Shown: one piece after another, positions 1 through 6,556 of the stretch | Position numbering within the stretch: the first letter of the stretch is position 1 | Layout of the letters: the number at the start of each line of letters is the position of its first letter | Assembly (NCBI GenBank): GCA_050330975.1 | Contig: JBHJHK010000071.1 | Coordinates: 1 to 9,539, forward strand | DNA from: JBHJHK01 sp050330975 | Lineage (GTDB): Bacteria; Pseudomonadota; Gammaproteobacteria; Competibacterales; Competibacteraceae | Length of the DNA: 9,539 nt | Direction: 5' to 3' | Translations under genes and position numbers: made by a program | Notes under the pieces: generated by a model | Told to the model about the DNA's origin: nothing | Seen by the model: the letters and a program-made list of their open reading frames with translations, nothing else | The model's database searches: none

Positions 1-555
1 CCACCCACCCGGGGCGTCGAGGCCTATGGTGCCAAAGGCGATGTCGGAAGTATCGTTGTAGAACAGCACGGCCCCGCCGATGAGCAGCACCCCCGAGACC
101 ACTTGGACAGCGAGGTAGCGCATGCCGACGCGGACGGCGCGGGGAGTGCCCGGTGCCCAGAGCAAGAACACCGAGGTGAGGGCGGTGAGTTCCCAGTACA
201 CGAACAGGGTGATGAGGTCACCGGCCAGGACGGCGCCGATGGTGGCACCCATGTAGGTGAGCATGGCCACCTGTTGCAGCCGATCTCGAAGGTGGAGGGC
301 GTAGAGGGCCGTCAATAGGGCGATGAGGTGAAAGATCAGGGCGAAGGGAAAACTCAGCCCGTCGAGGCGCAACGTCTTCAGTTCAAGACCAAACAGCAAC
401 AGGGGGGCGTGTTCACCCAAGGGAAGGGTGAGGAGCTGGATCAAGCCCAGTAGGGGAGCGGCAATAACCAGACCCGGCAGCCATCGGCCCCGGGCCAAGG
501 GAATGCCGAGGGCAGCGAGGAAAAAGGCCCACGCGGGGTTAAAATGCTCAATCAT
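1..555 (-). CDS. Third NuoM/MrpD-family antiporter subunit (D3), 3' end outside the window
   Basis: Only the first 185 codons are present; the reading frame is open to the window edge. The start is the ATG at 555, which overlaps the stop of gene X by 8 bases (548-555). The ribosome site is weak, so coupled translation is likely. The protein is a string of hydrophobic helices. The stretch AGDLITLFVYWELTALTSV (about 111-129) is the TM5 signature of NuoL/M/N and MrpA/D proteins, with the essential glutamate at E122. Members of this family are proton-translocating channels in Mrp antiporters and complex I-like enzymes of the inner membrane. It is the third such subunit in this operon and its N-terminus differs clearly from D1 and D2. 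The TM7 and TM8 lysines lie outside the window, so MrpD-, NuoM- and NuoL-like (DabB-type) assignments cannot be separated. The family call is secure; the exact subtype is not. Confidence 0.85.
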   Translation of the reverse strand, partial: MIEHFNPAWAFFLAALGIPLARGRWLPGLVIAAPLLGLIQLLTLPLGEHAPLLLFGLELKTLRLDGLSFPFALIFHLIALLTALYALHLRDRLQQVAMLTYMGATIGAVLAGDLITLFVYWELTALTSVFLLWAPGTPRAVRVGMRYLAVQVVSGVLLIGGAVLFYNDTSDIAFGTIGLDAPGGW

Positions 556-808
556 AATAGCTACTTTCCCGACCCACTAAAGAGCGCCATAGCCAAGTGA
601 TTGCCACGAGGATAAAGCTCACCGCTAGACCAAATAGCTCAAAGAATCCAAACCAGTCAGCAAAGGAGAAGTAACCGTGTTTGTCGATGAAGATTCCGGC
701 GACGAGTAGCACAAAACAGGCAATTCCCAAACCGATCAAAATGGAATGGGGTTGCCACTGTCCTTGCCCATGGGATGCCATGGACACTGGTAAAATTGTT
801 GGCTTCAT
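548..808 (-). CDS. Small two-helix membrane protein of unknown function (X), between D2 and D3
   Basis: I do not recognise this family. From the ATG at 808 it has 86 residues: a polar N-terminus (1-20), a hydrophobic helix at about 23-41, a short aromatic stretch with F47, F49, W52 and F53, a second helix at about 54-74, and a short polar tail ending SSYYD. The start at 808 is chosen because AGAGGAG (812-818) precedes it; an in-frame ATG at 865 would add 19 polar residues but has no ribosome site. It lies inside the Mrp-like operon, and its stop overlaps the D3 start, so it is probably made together with D3. A plausible inference is a small accessory or scaffold subunit of the antiporter complex. 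The gene is AT-rich (near half GC) compared with D3 and acs. That it is a real membrane-protein gene is well supported; its function is not. Confidence 0.72.
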   Translation of the reverse strand: MKPTILPVSMASHGQGQWQPHSILIGLGIACFVLLVAGIFIDKHGYFSFADWFGFFELFGLAVSFILVAITWLWRSLVGRESSYYD

Positions 809-811
809 GGG

Positions 812-818
812 CTCCTCT
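812..818 (-). promoter_or_regulatory. Ribosome binding site deciding the start of gene X
   Basis: On the minus strand this reads AGAGGAG, followed by three bases and the ATG at 808. The alternative in-frame ATG at 865 has no purine-rich match upstream. This favours the 86-residue product. The spacing is short if measured from the last G, but normal if GAGG is taken as the core. Confidence 0.5.
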
Positions 819-904
819 GCTGGGTCGTCGCACTCGAGTGTCTGGCCTTTCTCCACACACACCATTCTGCGAGGTTTTTAAATACTCCACTGGAAATTAA
901 ATGA

Positions 905-2404
905 TTAATTCCCATGGGATAAGTTTTCATCGATACTTGTCTGGATGATGGGTTCTAGCAATTGATATAAATTGTTTGCAGCAAAAAACAAAATGATGCA
1001 GCCAGTGGCTGTGATCATGAGCGGCACCAAGCAAAACCAGGGCGCTTCTGCAATGCCTTTGAATCCTCCCGGAGGTGCAAGAAAAAAACCTCGGGCAACT
1101 ATGGGTATCAAATAGCCAAGGCTCAGTAGGGAGCTCATCATTAGCACTACAATGGCGAATGTCTGTTCAGCGTCTGCCGCCCCCAACATTAGATACCACT
1201 TACTCCAGGCGCCTCCAAATGGTGGCAAGCCGATGATGCTCAAGGCGCCCAAAAAAAAGGCGATGTAGGTCAAGGGCATGGTTCTGCCCAAGCCATCCAT
1301 CTGGCTAATCTCAGTTTTGTGGGCTGCAGTGTAAATCGCCCCAGCGCAGAAAAAGAGAGTGATTTTGCCCATGGCGTGCATGGCAATTTGAAACGCCCCC
1401 CCCAATACACCTGTGGCCGTCGCCAGTGCCGCACCGAGAACGACATAGGCCAACTGGCTCACTGTGGAGTACGCCAGGCGGGCCTTGAGATTATCTTTGG
1501 TGATGGCAATGATCGACGCCGTCAGCAGAGTGAATGCGGCAACAACCGTTAGCCAAAAACTCCCATCACTGCCGTGTAAGTAATCTACTCCAAAGATGTA
1601 GACAACGACCTTGAGGACCGTAAACACCCCGGCCTTGACCACGGCGACGGCATGGAGCAGGGCACTTACAGGGGTTGGGGCTACCATGGCCGAGGGTAAC
1701 CAGCGGTGGAAGGGCATCAAGGCCGCTTTGCCAATGCCGAATAAGAACAACGCCAGTAAAATTCCCGCCGTTCCAGTATCCAAGTTGCCCGCTAAGATAC
1801 CCCCTGGGCGAAAATCCACTGTTCCGGCGACGAAATAAGTCCAAACGATGGCCGGCAACAAAAGGCCAATGGAGGTGGTGAGTAAAAGACCCAGATAAAT
1901 GCGCCCCGCTCGCACGGCATCGGCGTTGCCCTTGTGGGTCACCAGGGGGTAGGTGGACAAGGTCAGGGCTTCGTAGCAAATAAAGAGGGTCAGCAAATTG
2001 CCGGCAAATGCCACCCCGAGGGCCGAGGCAATGGCGATGGCAAAACAAACATAAAAGCGGGTTTGGTGTTTTTCATCGTTGCCGCGCATGTAACCGATGG
2101 AATACAGGGAGTTGAGGGGCCACAATCCAGCGGCAATGGCGGCGAATAACATGCCCAAGGGTTCGACGGTAAAGCTCAGGGAAAGCCCGGGCAATACTTC
2201 AAGGACCTCCCAAGTGGGACGGTCTCCCGCTACCACCGCGGGAAACAAGCTCACCACTACCACCAGCAACACCAGCGATGCCACCAGGGTGATGGTTTCC
2301 CGTAAGTTGGGGCTGCGATCGGCAAACGCTATACCTAAGCTGGCCAACAGCGGCAGTGCCAGGGCGACGATGAGGGCGCTTTCGGGATTCCAGGGGGCGG
2401 TCAC
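905..2404 (-). CDS. Second NuoM/MrpD-family antiporter subunit (D2)
   Basis: A 499-residue polytopic inner-membrane protein of normal length for MrpD/NuoM. It starts with GTG at 2404, overlapping the D1 stop by 4 bases (GTGA). Conserved charged residues of the proton-transfer path are all present: E145 in TM5 (FICYEALTLS), K226 in TM7 (FGIGKAALMPFHRWLP), K257 in TM8 (HAVAVVKAGVF), H343 and K347 in the TM10 segment (AMHAMGKITLF), and K402 in TM12 (GAWSKWYL). The stretch at 231-262, including APTPVSALLHA, is the classic NuoL/NuoM/MrpA signature. D2 is therefore closer to the complex I subunits, or to the NuoL-like half of MrpA, than D1 is. It may take the place of the missing MrpA N-terminal domain; that is inference. 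Two homopolymer runs (T8 and T7 on the coding strand) lie near its 3' end, and GC content falls sharply over the last 40 codons. Family membership is secure. Confidence 0.9.
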   Translation of the reverse strand: MTAPWNPESALIVALALPLLASLGIAFADRSPNLRETITLVASLVLLVVVVSLFPAVVAGDRPTWEVLEVLPGLSLSFTVEPLGMLFAAIAAGLWPLNSLYSIGYMRGNDEKHQTRFYVCFAIAIASALGVAFAGNLLTLFICYEALTLSTYPLVTHKGNADAVRAGRIYLGLLLTTSIGLLLPAIVWTYFVAGTVDFRPGGILAGNLDTGTAGILLALFLFGIGKAALMPFHRWLPSAMVAPTPVSALLHAVAVVKAGVFTVLKVVVYIFGVDYLHGSDGSFWLTVVAAFTLLTASIIAITKDNLKARLAYSTVSQLAYVVLGAALATATGVLGGAFQIAMHAMGKITLFFCAGAIYTAAHKTEISQMDGLGRTMPLTYIAFFLGALSIIGLPPFGGAWSKWYLMLGAADAEQTFAIVVLMMSSLLSLGYLIPIVARGFFLAPPGGFKGIAEAPWFCLVPLMITATGCIILFFAANNLYQLLEPIIQTSIDENLSHGN

Positions 2405-3912
2405 GGAGCAGCTCCCAACAGTTGGTCGGCTGCAGCCCGGGCTGCACCCACGGTTAATGTAGCGTCAATACCGAAGTAGATGTTGGCTAAAACCATGAGC
2501 CAGGTGGGAATCAACAATCCCCACGGCGCCTCGGTGGCTGCTGGGCCATTGTCTGGAGGTGGGCGAAAGTACATGACCTCCACGACTCGCCAAATATAAA
2601 CCAGCGCTAGCAATGAACTCATCAAAATCAGGGCCGCCACAGGCCATAGATTGACCTCCAAAGCCGCTAGCACCAAGTACCATTTGCTGATAAAGCCAAC
2701 TGTTAGTGGAACCCCCACCAAACTCAATCCCCCCACCACAAAGGCAGCAGCCGTCCAGGGCATGTGGCGACTGAGTCCAGCCATCTGCTCCAAACTCACC
2801 GACCCCAAACGGTAGGCCACACACCCCAAGGCCATAAACAGGGCCGCTTTCATCAGCGCGGGGTTGAACAGATGGAGCACCCCCGCCGTCAAACCCCCTT
2901 GAGTGGCTAAGCTGATGCCCAATATCATGTAGCCGATTTGCGCTACGCTGGAATAAGCCAGCATGCGTTTTACATTGCTGCGAAAGATGGCCGTAATCGA
3001 AGTGGCAAAAATGCCCAGTAGGGCGAGGGGCATCAAAACGCTACCTAGCTGTAGCACTTCGGTGGAAAGAGAAGCACCATAAACAGTAAAGAAGAAACGC
3101 AACAGCAAGTAAACAGCGACTTTGGTGGAAGTGGCCGCTAGGAAAACGGTAACTGCTGAAGGGGCATAGGCATAGGCGTTGGGCAGCCAAAGATGCAGAG
3201 GGAAGAGGGCCAACTTCAAGCTAATTCCCACGGTGAGAAACGCCATGGCCACTCGTACGGTGCGGTTATCTCCACCTATCTCTTGGATGCGGTCGTGGAG
3301 ATCCATCATATTTAGTGTTCCCGTCACCGCGTAGAGAAAGCCAATACCAATGAGGATAAAGGTGGCACCGATAGTACCCATCATCAAATACTGGAAGGCG
3401 GCCACTAGCGCCCGGCGATCGCTGCCCAAGGCGATGAGGGTATAGCTGGCGAGGGAGGAAATTTCCAAAAAAACAAACACATTGAAGGCATCACCTGTGG
3501 CGGTAATTCCCAGTAGGCCGGCGAAGCACAACAGCAAGGCGCAGTAGAAATACCGCTGGCGATCCTCCTGGATCTCGCGTTTGACGCTTGTATAAGCATA
3601 GGGCAAAGTGAGAGTACCCACACTGGCGACGGTGAATAACACAAAGGTGTTGGCCGCGTCGATGCGGTACTCAATACCCCAAGGCGGTGGCCAGCCCCCC
3701 AAGGCGTAGCTGATCACCGTTCCGTCCAATGTCGTAAAAAGTAAAGTAATGGCCACCACCAAAGACAAGGACATCGCCACTGCGGCGATCCGCCAGGCCC
3801 AGATGCCATTGGCCACCAGCAGACAAAACGGAGCTGCCAGCAGGGGAATGATTGTCTGGAGGATGGGTAGATGATCCAACAAACCCAAGGTCGCGCCGTT
3901 GTCCCCGGTCAT
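2401..3912 (-). CDS. mrpD: Mrp antiporter subunit D (D1)
   Basis: A 503-residue membrane protein, about the usual MrpD length, with roughly 14 hydrophobic segments. It starts at the ATG at 3912, which overlaps the mrpC stop by 4 bases. Visible key residues are E150 in TM5 (NVFVFLEISSLASY), K233 in TM7 (SLKLALFPLHLWLPNAY), K264 in TM8 (ATSTKVAVYLL), K355 in the TM10 segment and K410 in TM12 (GFISKWYLV). MrpD is one of the two large proton-channel subunits of the Mrp Na+(Li+/K+)/H+ antiporter and works only in complex with the other Mrp proteins. The motif HLFNPALMK (347-355) carries P351 where proteobacterial relatives, as I recall them, mostly have a second histidine (HxxNH). Placed straight after mrpC, as in mrp operons and in the mbhG-mbhH pair of archaeal Mbh clusters. 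Confidence 0.93.
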   Translation of the reverse strand: MTGDNGATLGLLDHLPILQTIIPLLAAPFCLLVANGIWAWRIAAVAMSLSLVVAITLLFTTLDGTVISYALGGWPPPWGIEYRIDAANTFVLFTVASVGTLTLPYAYTSVKREIQEDRQRYFYCALLLCFAGLLGITATGDAFNVFVFLEISSLASYTLIALGSDRRALVAAFQYLMMGTIGATFILIGIGFLYAVTGTLNMMDLHDRIQEIGGDNRTVRVAMAFLTVGISLKLALFPLHLWLPNAYAYAPSAVTVFLAATSTKVAVYLLLRFFFTVYGASLSTEVLQLGSVLMPLALLGIFATSITAIFRSNVKRMLAYSSVAQIGYMILGISLATQGGLTAGVLHLFNPALMKAALFMALGCVAYRLGSVSLEQMAGLSRHMPWTAAAFVVGGLSLVGVPLTVGFISKWYLVLAALEVNLWPVAALILMSSLLALVYIWRVVEVMYFRPPPDNGPAATEAPWGLLIPTWLMVLANIYFGIDATLTVGAARAAADQLLGAAP

Positions 3913-4265
3913 TCGTCGGGCTCCTGCCGGCGAATGTCATCCTCCTCAATGCTGCCGTAGGCTTCGAAGATCCTCACCACCAGGGCTAACCCCAGGGCTG
4001 TTGTGGCAACACCGACGACGATAGCGGTCAGAATGAGAACGTGGGGGAGGGGATTGCTGTAGAGACCTGTGTAGCCATCTAGAGCAATGGGTGCCGTGCC
4101 GCCCTGTACCTTGCCAAGACTGATGTAAAAAATGAACACCGACGTTTGAAATACGTTGAGGCCGATGATCTTTTTGATGAGGTTGCCGCTGGCGATCACA
4201 AGGTAAAACCCCGTCATCATCAATACGATAACAACCCAATAATTGTAAAGCCCCAGGGCGATCAT
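3909..4265 (-). CDS. mrpC: Mrp antiporter subunit C (NuoK-like)
   Basis: A 118-residue protein with three hydrophobic helices (about 9-28, 33-51 and 73-99) and an acidic tail, matching MrpC/MnhC and its complex I relative NuoK in length and layout. Characteristic stretches are IKKIIGLNVFQTSVFIFYIS (30-49) and NPLPHVLILTAIVVGVAT (71-88), the latter a hallmark of the family. The ATG at 4265 is preceded by AAGGAG (4270-4275, minus strand) at a spacing of four bases. MrpC is a small membrane subunit lying beside MrpD in the antiporter complex. A 58-base gap separates it from mrpB upstream, and its stop overlaps the mrpD start by 4 bases. Confidence 0.95.
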   Translation of the reverse strand: MIALGLYNYWVVIVLMMTGFYLVIASGNLIKKIIGLNVFQTSVFIFYISLGKVQGGTAPIALDGYTGLYSNPLPHVLILTAIVVGVATTALGLALVVRIFEAYGSIEEDDIRRQEPDE

Positions 4266-4323
4266 AGTGCTCCTTAGATGACAAAGTCCAAGGGTGAAAA
4301 ATCTTTAGTGGTATTCCCTATCG

Positions 4324-4737
4324 CTAGTGGCGATTGGCGAAGGCAAAGAAGATCCGGATGAGCACTGCGGCAACAGTAATACCTACACCCAATTCGATCA
4401 AAATGATGCCGATGTGTTGACCCTCCTTGGGGGTATGGGCCAGGACGTTGTAGTTGAGAAACTCACCTCCCAACAACATGGCCGCTACTCCCACTCCTCC
4501 AAATAACAATACACCAAAGGGCATGAGAATTCCGAGCAGACGTCTTGGCAACGCGCGACGACTCTGGCTTACCCCGTGAATGAGTAGGTATAAAATGATA
4601 CCCGCGGCGAAGATGACCCCCGCCTGAAAGCCGCCACCTGGACTGTACTCGCCGTGAAACTGTACGTAGAGGGCGAAGAGTAATATAAACGGTAGCAGCA
4701 GATGGGTGATTACCCTCAAAATGGCATAGTCTTTCAT
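4324..4737 (-). CDS. mrpB: Mrp antiporter subunit B
   Basis: A 137-residue membrane protein with four hydrophobic helices (about 11-27, 37-56, 67-91 and 108-133), the normal size for stand-alone MrpB/MnhB (homologue of MbhF). The family motif is clear: FHGEYSPGGGFQAGVIFA, residues 27-44, with H28, P33 and G34-G36. A second conserved stretch, GIILIELGVGITVA, lies in the last helix. MrpB helps form the membrane cation path of the Mrp antiporter together with MrpA, E, F and G. The ATG at 4737 overlaps the stop of the DUF4040 gene by 4 bases (ATGA), so the two are probably co-translated, consistent with their products being in contact. Confidence 0.95.
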   Translation of the reverse strand: MKDYAILRVITHLLLPFILLFALYVQFHGEYSPGGGFQAGVIFAAGIILYLLIHGVSQSRRALPRRLLGILMPFGVLLFGGVGVAAMLLGGEFLNYNVLAHTPKEGQHIGIILIELGVGITVAAVLIRIFFAFANRH

Positions 4738-5300
4738 TGACGAGGTTTCCTATCGTCATTTGCTCGAGACCGCGTTGGTCTCACATTGCCCCCCACCAGT
4801 GCCAACACCCCTACGCCAGCGGCGAAGATCACCACTACCTCTCCCAAGGTGTCAAAGCCCCGATAACTGGCCAACACCGATGTCACCATATTGGGAATTC
4901 CCACTTCCTTGGGGGATGTTTCGATGTAGCGGGGTGCCACATGCTGGTGAACAGCATTTTCCGGGTTGCCCATCAGAGGCATTTGCAACGTACCGTAAAT
5001 TAAAGCCGCCCCTGTGATAATCACGATGGTCAAGGGCAGTAACGCCAGGCGGGACTCAGCCTTTTGAACATTCGTCGTCAAGGCCAGGGTTCCCAACAGT
5101 AAGATAGTGGACACTCCAGCACCCACCGCCGCTTCGGTGAAGGCGACGTCGACGGCGTCGAGGGTCACAAACAGCAGTGCTGAAACAAAGGTATAGCTGC
5201 CGAAGAACATCACCACGGCAAACATGTGGCGCAACCACACCAGTGCTACGGCGATGGCGGCTAACAGGGCGAGTAAAATCGCATCGATGAGGATATCCAT
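4734..5300 (-). CDS. Stand-alone MrpA C-terminal module (DUF4040 plus MbhE-like domain)
   Basis: A 188-residue membrane protein with two parts. Residues 1-75 are a DUF4040 (MbhD/NuoJ-like) domain with the signature DVAFTEAAVGAGVSTILLL (51-69), including E56. Residues about 85-170 are an MbhE-like domain with RGFDTLGEVVVIFAAGVGV (146-164), including D150 and E154. In most bacteria these domains form the C-terminus of the large MrpA protein; in archaeal Mbh they are the separate subunits MbhD and MbhE. Here the two are fused to each other but detached from any NuoL-like part. The module is thought to line the sodium path with MrpB, F and G. The start at 5300 has GAGG four bases upstream on the minus strand; 46 bases separate it from mrpG. 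It is sometimes annotated as MnhB-like or hydrogenase subunit MbhD. Confidence 0.92.
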   Translation of the reverse strand: MDILIDAILLALLAAIAVALVWLRHMFAVVMFFGSYTFVSALLFVTLDAVDVAFTEAAVGAGVSTILLLGTLALTTNVQKAESRLALLPLTIVIITGAALIYGTLQMPLMGNPENAVHQHVAPRYIETSPKEVGIPNMVTSVLASYRGFDTLGEVVVIFAAGVGVLALVGGNVRPTRSRANDDRKPRQ

Positions 5301-5346
5301 GGCACCTCGTCCTCGAAGCTAGCGTTTGAGTGAACAATCCGAGGCG

Positions 5347-5676
5347 TCAGTCGCCAGTCGGGGGGGTGGGATGCGCCGTGGGGGGTGGATAATTGGGATC
5401 GACCAGGGCGGCTTTAGCCGTGGCATGGCTGGCCACTGGCGTGGTCAGGAGCAAAAAGCCCAGGGTCAGAATCAGCTTGACGGCCACCAACCACGAGGGA
5501 ACCAACAGCAACAAACCCATGAGTACCAGCCCAGACCCCAGGCTATCGGTGATGCCAGCGGCGTGGATGCGGGTGTAGAAATTGGGCAGTCGCAACAAGC
5601 CCAAGCCACCGATGAGGGTCAAGCCGGCTCCCGTGAGGACCATGACGCCGGCCAGCAACTCCAAGATTGTCGTCAA
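5347..5676 (-). CDS. mrpG: Mrp antiporter subunit G
   Basis: A 109-residue protein with three hydrophobic helices and a proline-rich tail (PNYPPPTAHPTPPTGD). The family signature GLLRLPNFYTRIHAAGITDS (26-45) and the TTPVASHATAKAA segment (78-90) identify MrpG/MnhG/PhaG, homologue of MbhC. It is a small structural subunit of the membrane arm of the antiporter. The start is an unusual TTG at 5676, overlapping the mrpF stop (TTGA) and preceded by a strong AGGAGGAG; no ATG lies near enough to replace it without losing the first conserved helix. The proline-rich tail is longer than in many relatives. Confidence 0.95.
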   Translation of the reverse strand: MTTILELLAGVMVLTGAGLTLIGGLGLLRLPNFYTRIHAAGITDSLGSGLVLMGLLLLVPSWLVAVKLILTLGFLLLTTPVASHATAKAALVDPNYPPPTAHPTPPTGD

Positions 5677-6038
5677 GACTCCTCCTTTTCCTCACCGTGC
5701 TCAATGGGATAGCCCAAGCTACCCCGGACGATGAACTTGAGTACGGCAATGGTGCCAATGAAGTTGATGAGGGCGTAGGCCAAGGCGATGTCGAGGAAAT
5801 CTGGGCGGCCATGGAAGAAGCCCAACAGGGCGATGATCAATACCGTCTTGGTGCCAAAGGTATTCACCGCCAGGATTCGATCGTAGACCGAGGGACCCCG
5901 CAGTGCCCTGATAAAAGCCAGCGCCATGGTGACCAGCAGTGCCACCAACGACGCGGCAAGGACGCTTTTGATGGGCAAGGCGAGGGCAGCGACGAACACG
6001 GCCGCGCCGAGGAGCACTCCCAACAGGGTAATTGTCAT
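5673..6038 (-). CDS. mrpF: Mrp antiporter subunit F
   Basis: A 121-residue membrane protein with three hydrophobic helices (about 4-22, 27-45 and 64-106 in part) and a highly acidic/lysine tail. The conserved RALRGPSVYDRILAVNTFGT stretch (44-63, with D53) and FLDIALAYALINFIGTIAV (81-99, with D83) are diagnostic of MrpF/MnhF/PhaF, homologue of MbhB. The acidic residues in these helices are implicated in sodium binding in the antiporter family. The ATG at 6038 overlaps the mrpE stop by 4 bases and its own stop overlaps the mrpG start by 4 bases. It is longer than the usual 90-100 residues because of a longer N-terminal helix and C-terminal tail. Confidence 0.95.
   Translation of the reverse strand: MTITLLGVLLGAAVFVAALALPIKSVLAASLVALLVTMALAFIRALRGPSVYDRILAVNTFGTKTVLIIALLGFFHGRPDFLDIALAYALINFIGTIAVLKFIVRGSLGYPIEHGEEKEES
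5679..5686 (-). promoter_or_regulatory. Strong ribosome binding site supporting the TTG start of mrpG
   Basis: On the minus strand AGGAGGAG lies two bases before the TTG at 5676; taking AGGAGG as the core gives a spacing of four. It sits inside the last codons of mrpF, where it encodes the charged tail of MrpF. This supports TTG as the true start and suggests that mrpG does not rely only on coupling. Confidence 0.6.
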
Positions 6039-6514
6039 CGATTTTTAGCTTCTAATTCGGCGATGCGACGCCCCATTTCCCCCCGGCGCAAACCATCGGC
6101 TGACTCGTGACTCAGGGCGTGGACGGCGATGCGGTTGTCGTCGAGGGAAACGGATACCGTCCCCGGGGTCAAGGTAATGGAGTTGGCGTAGAGCACGCGC
6201 CCAAGGTCGGTGTGGGCAGGACTGTAGACGATGAAGTATTGCGGGCTGATGGGAAAACGCCCGGGAAAGAGGATCCGCTTGGCGACATCGACATTGGAGA
6301 GGACAATTTCCTTGATCAACCACGGTAGGAAGGCGCCATAGCCCAGCAGATCGAGGGTGAAAACCTCCCGATCCACCGTCTCTAGTCGCCCTTTGAGGGC
6401 GACGACGAGGATGCACGAGGCGATGCCAAAGCCGATGAGCAAGGGGCTGTAGTGACCGGAGAGCAGTAGCCAGAAGACCAACAGCGTCAAGGCCAAGGTC
6501 AATTTTGTCGCCAT
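6035..6514 (-). CDS. mrpE: Mrp antiporter subunit E, first gene of the operon
   Basis: A 159-residue protein with two to three N-terminal hydrophobic helices (about 4-20, 22-40 and 53-66) followed by a soluble cytoplasmic domain, the standard layout and size for MrpE/MnhE (homologue of MbhA). Signature stretches are WLIKEIVLSNVDVAKRIL (65-82) and LYANSITLTPGTVSVSLDD (108-126). MrpE helps assemble the small-subunit half of the antiporter. The start at 6514 has GGGAGGT (6517-6523, minus strand) just upstream, a short spacing of about three bases. It is the first gene after the candidate promoter at 6557-6584, and its stop overlaps mrpF. Confidence 0.95.
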   Translation of the reverse strand: MATKLTLALTLLVFWLLLSGHYSPLLIGFGIASCILVVALKGRLETVDREVFTLDLLGYGAFLPWLIKEIVLSNVDVAKRILFPGRFPISPQYFIVYSPAHTDLGRVLYANSITLTPGTVSVSLDDNRIAVHALSHESADGLRRGEMGRRIAELEAKNR

Positions 6515-6556
6515 GGACCTCCCGAGGAGCGTGCTAAGGTGAACCGATTAGCAAAG

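Noticed and set aside
1065..1075. Small palindrome CCTCCCGGAGG in D2
   Set aside because: Arms of five with a one-base centre cannot form a hairpin; it encodes an ordinary Pro-Pro-Gly-Gly stretch.
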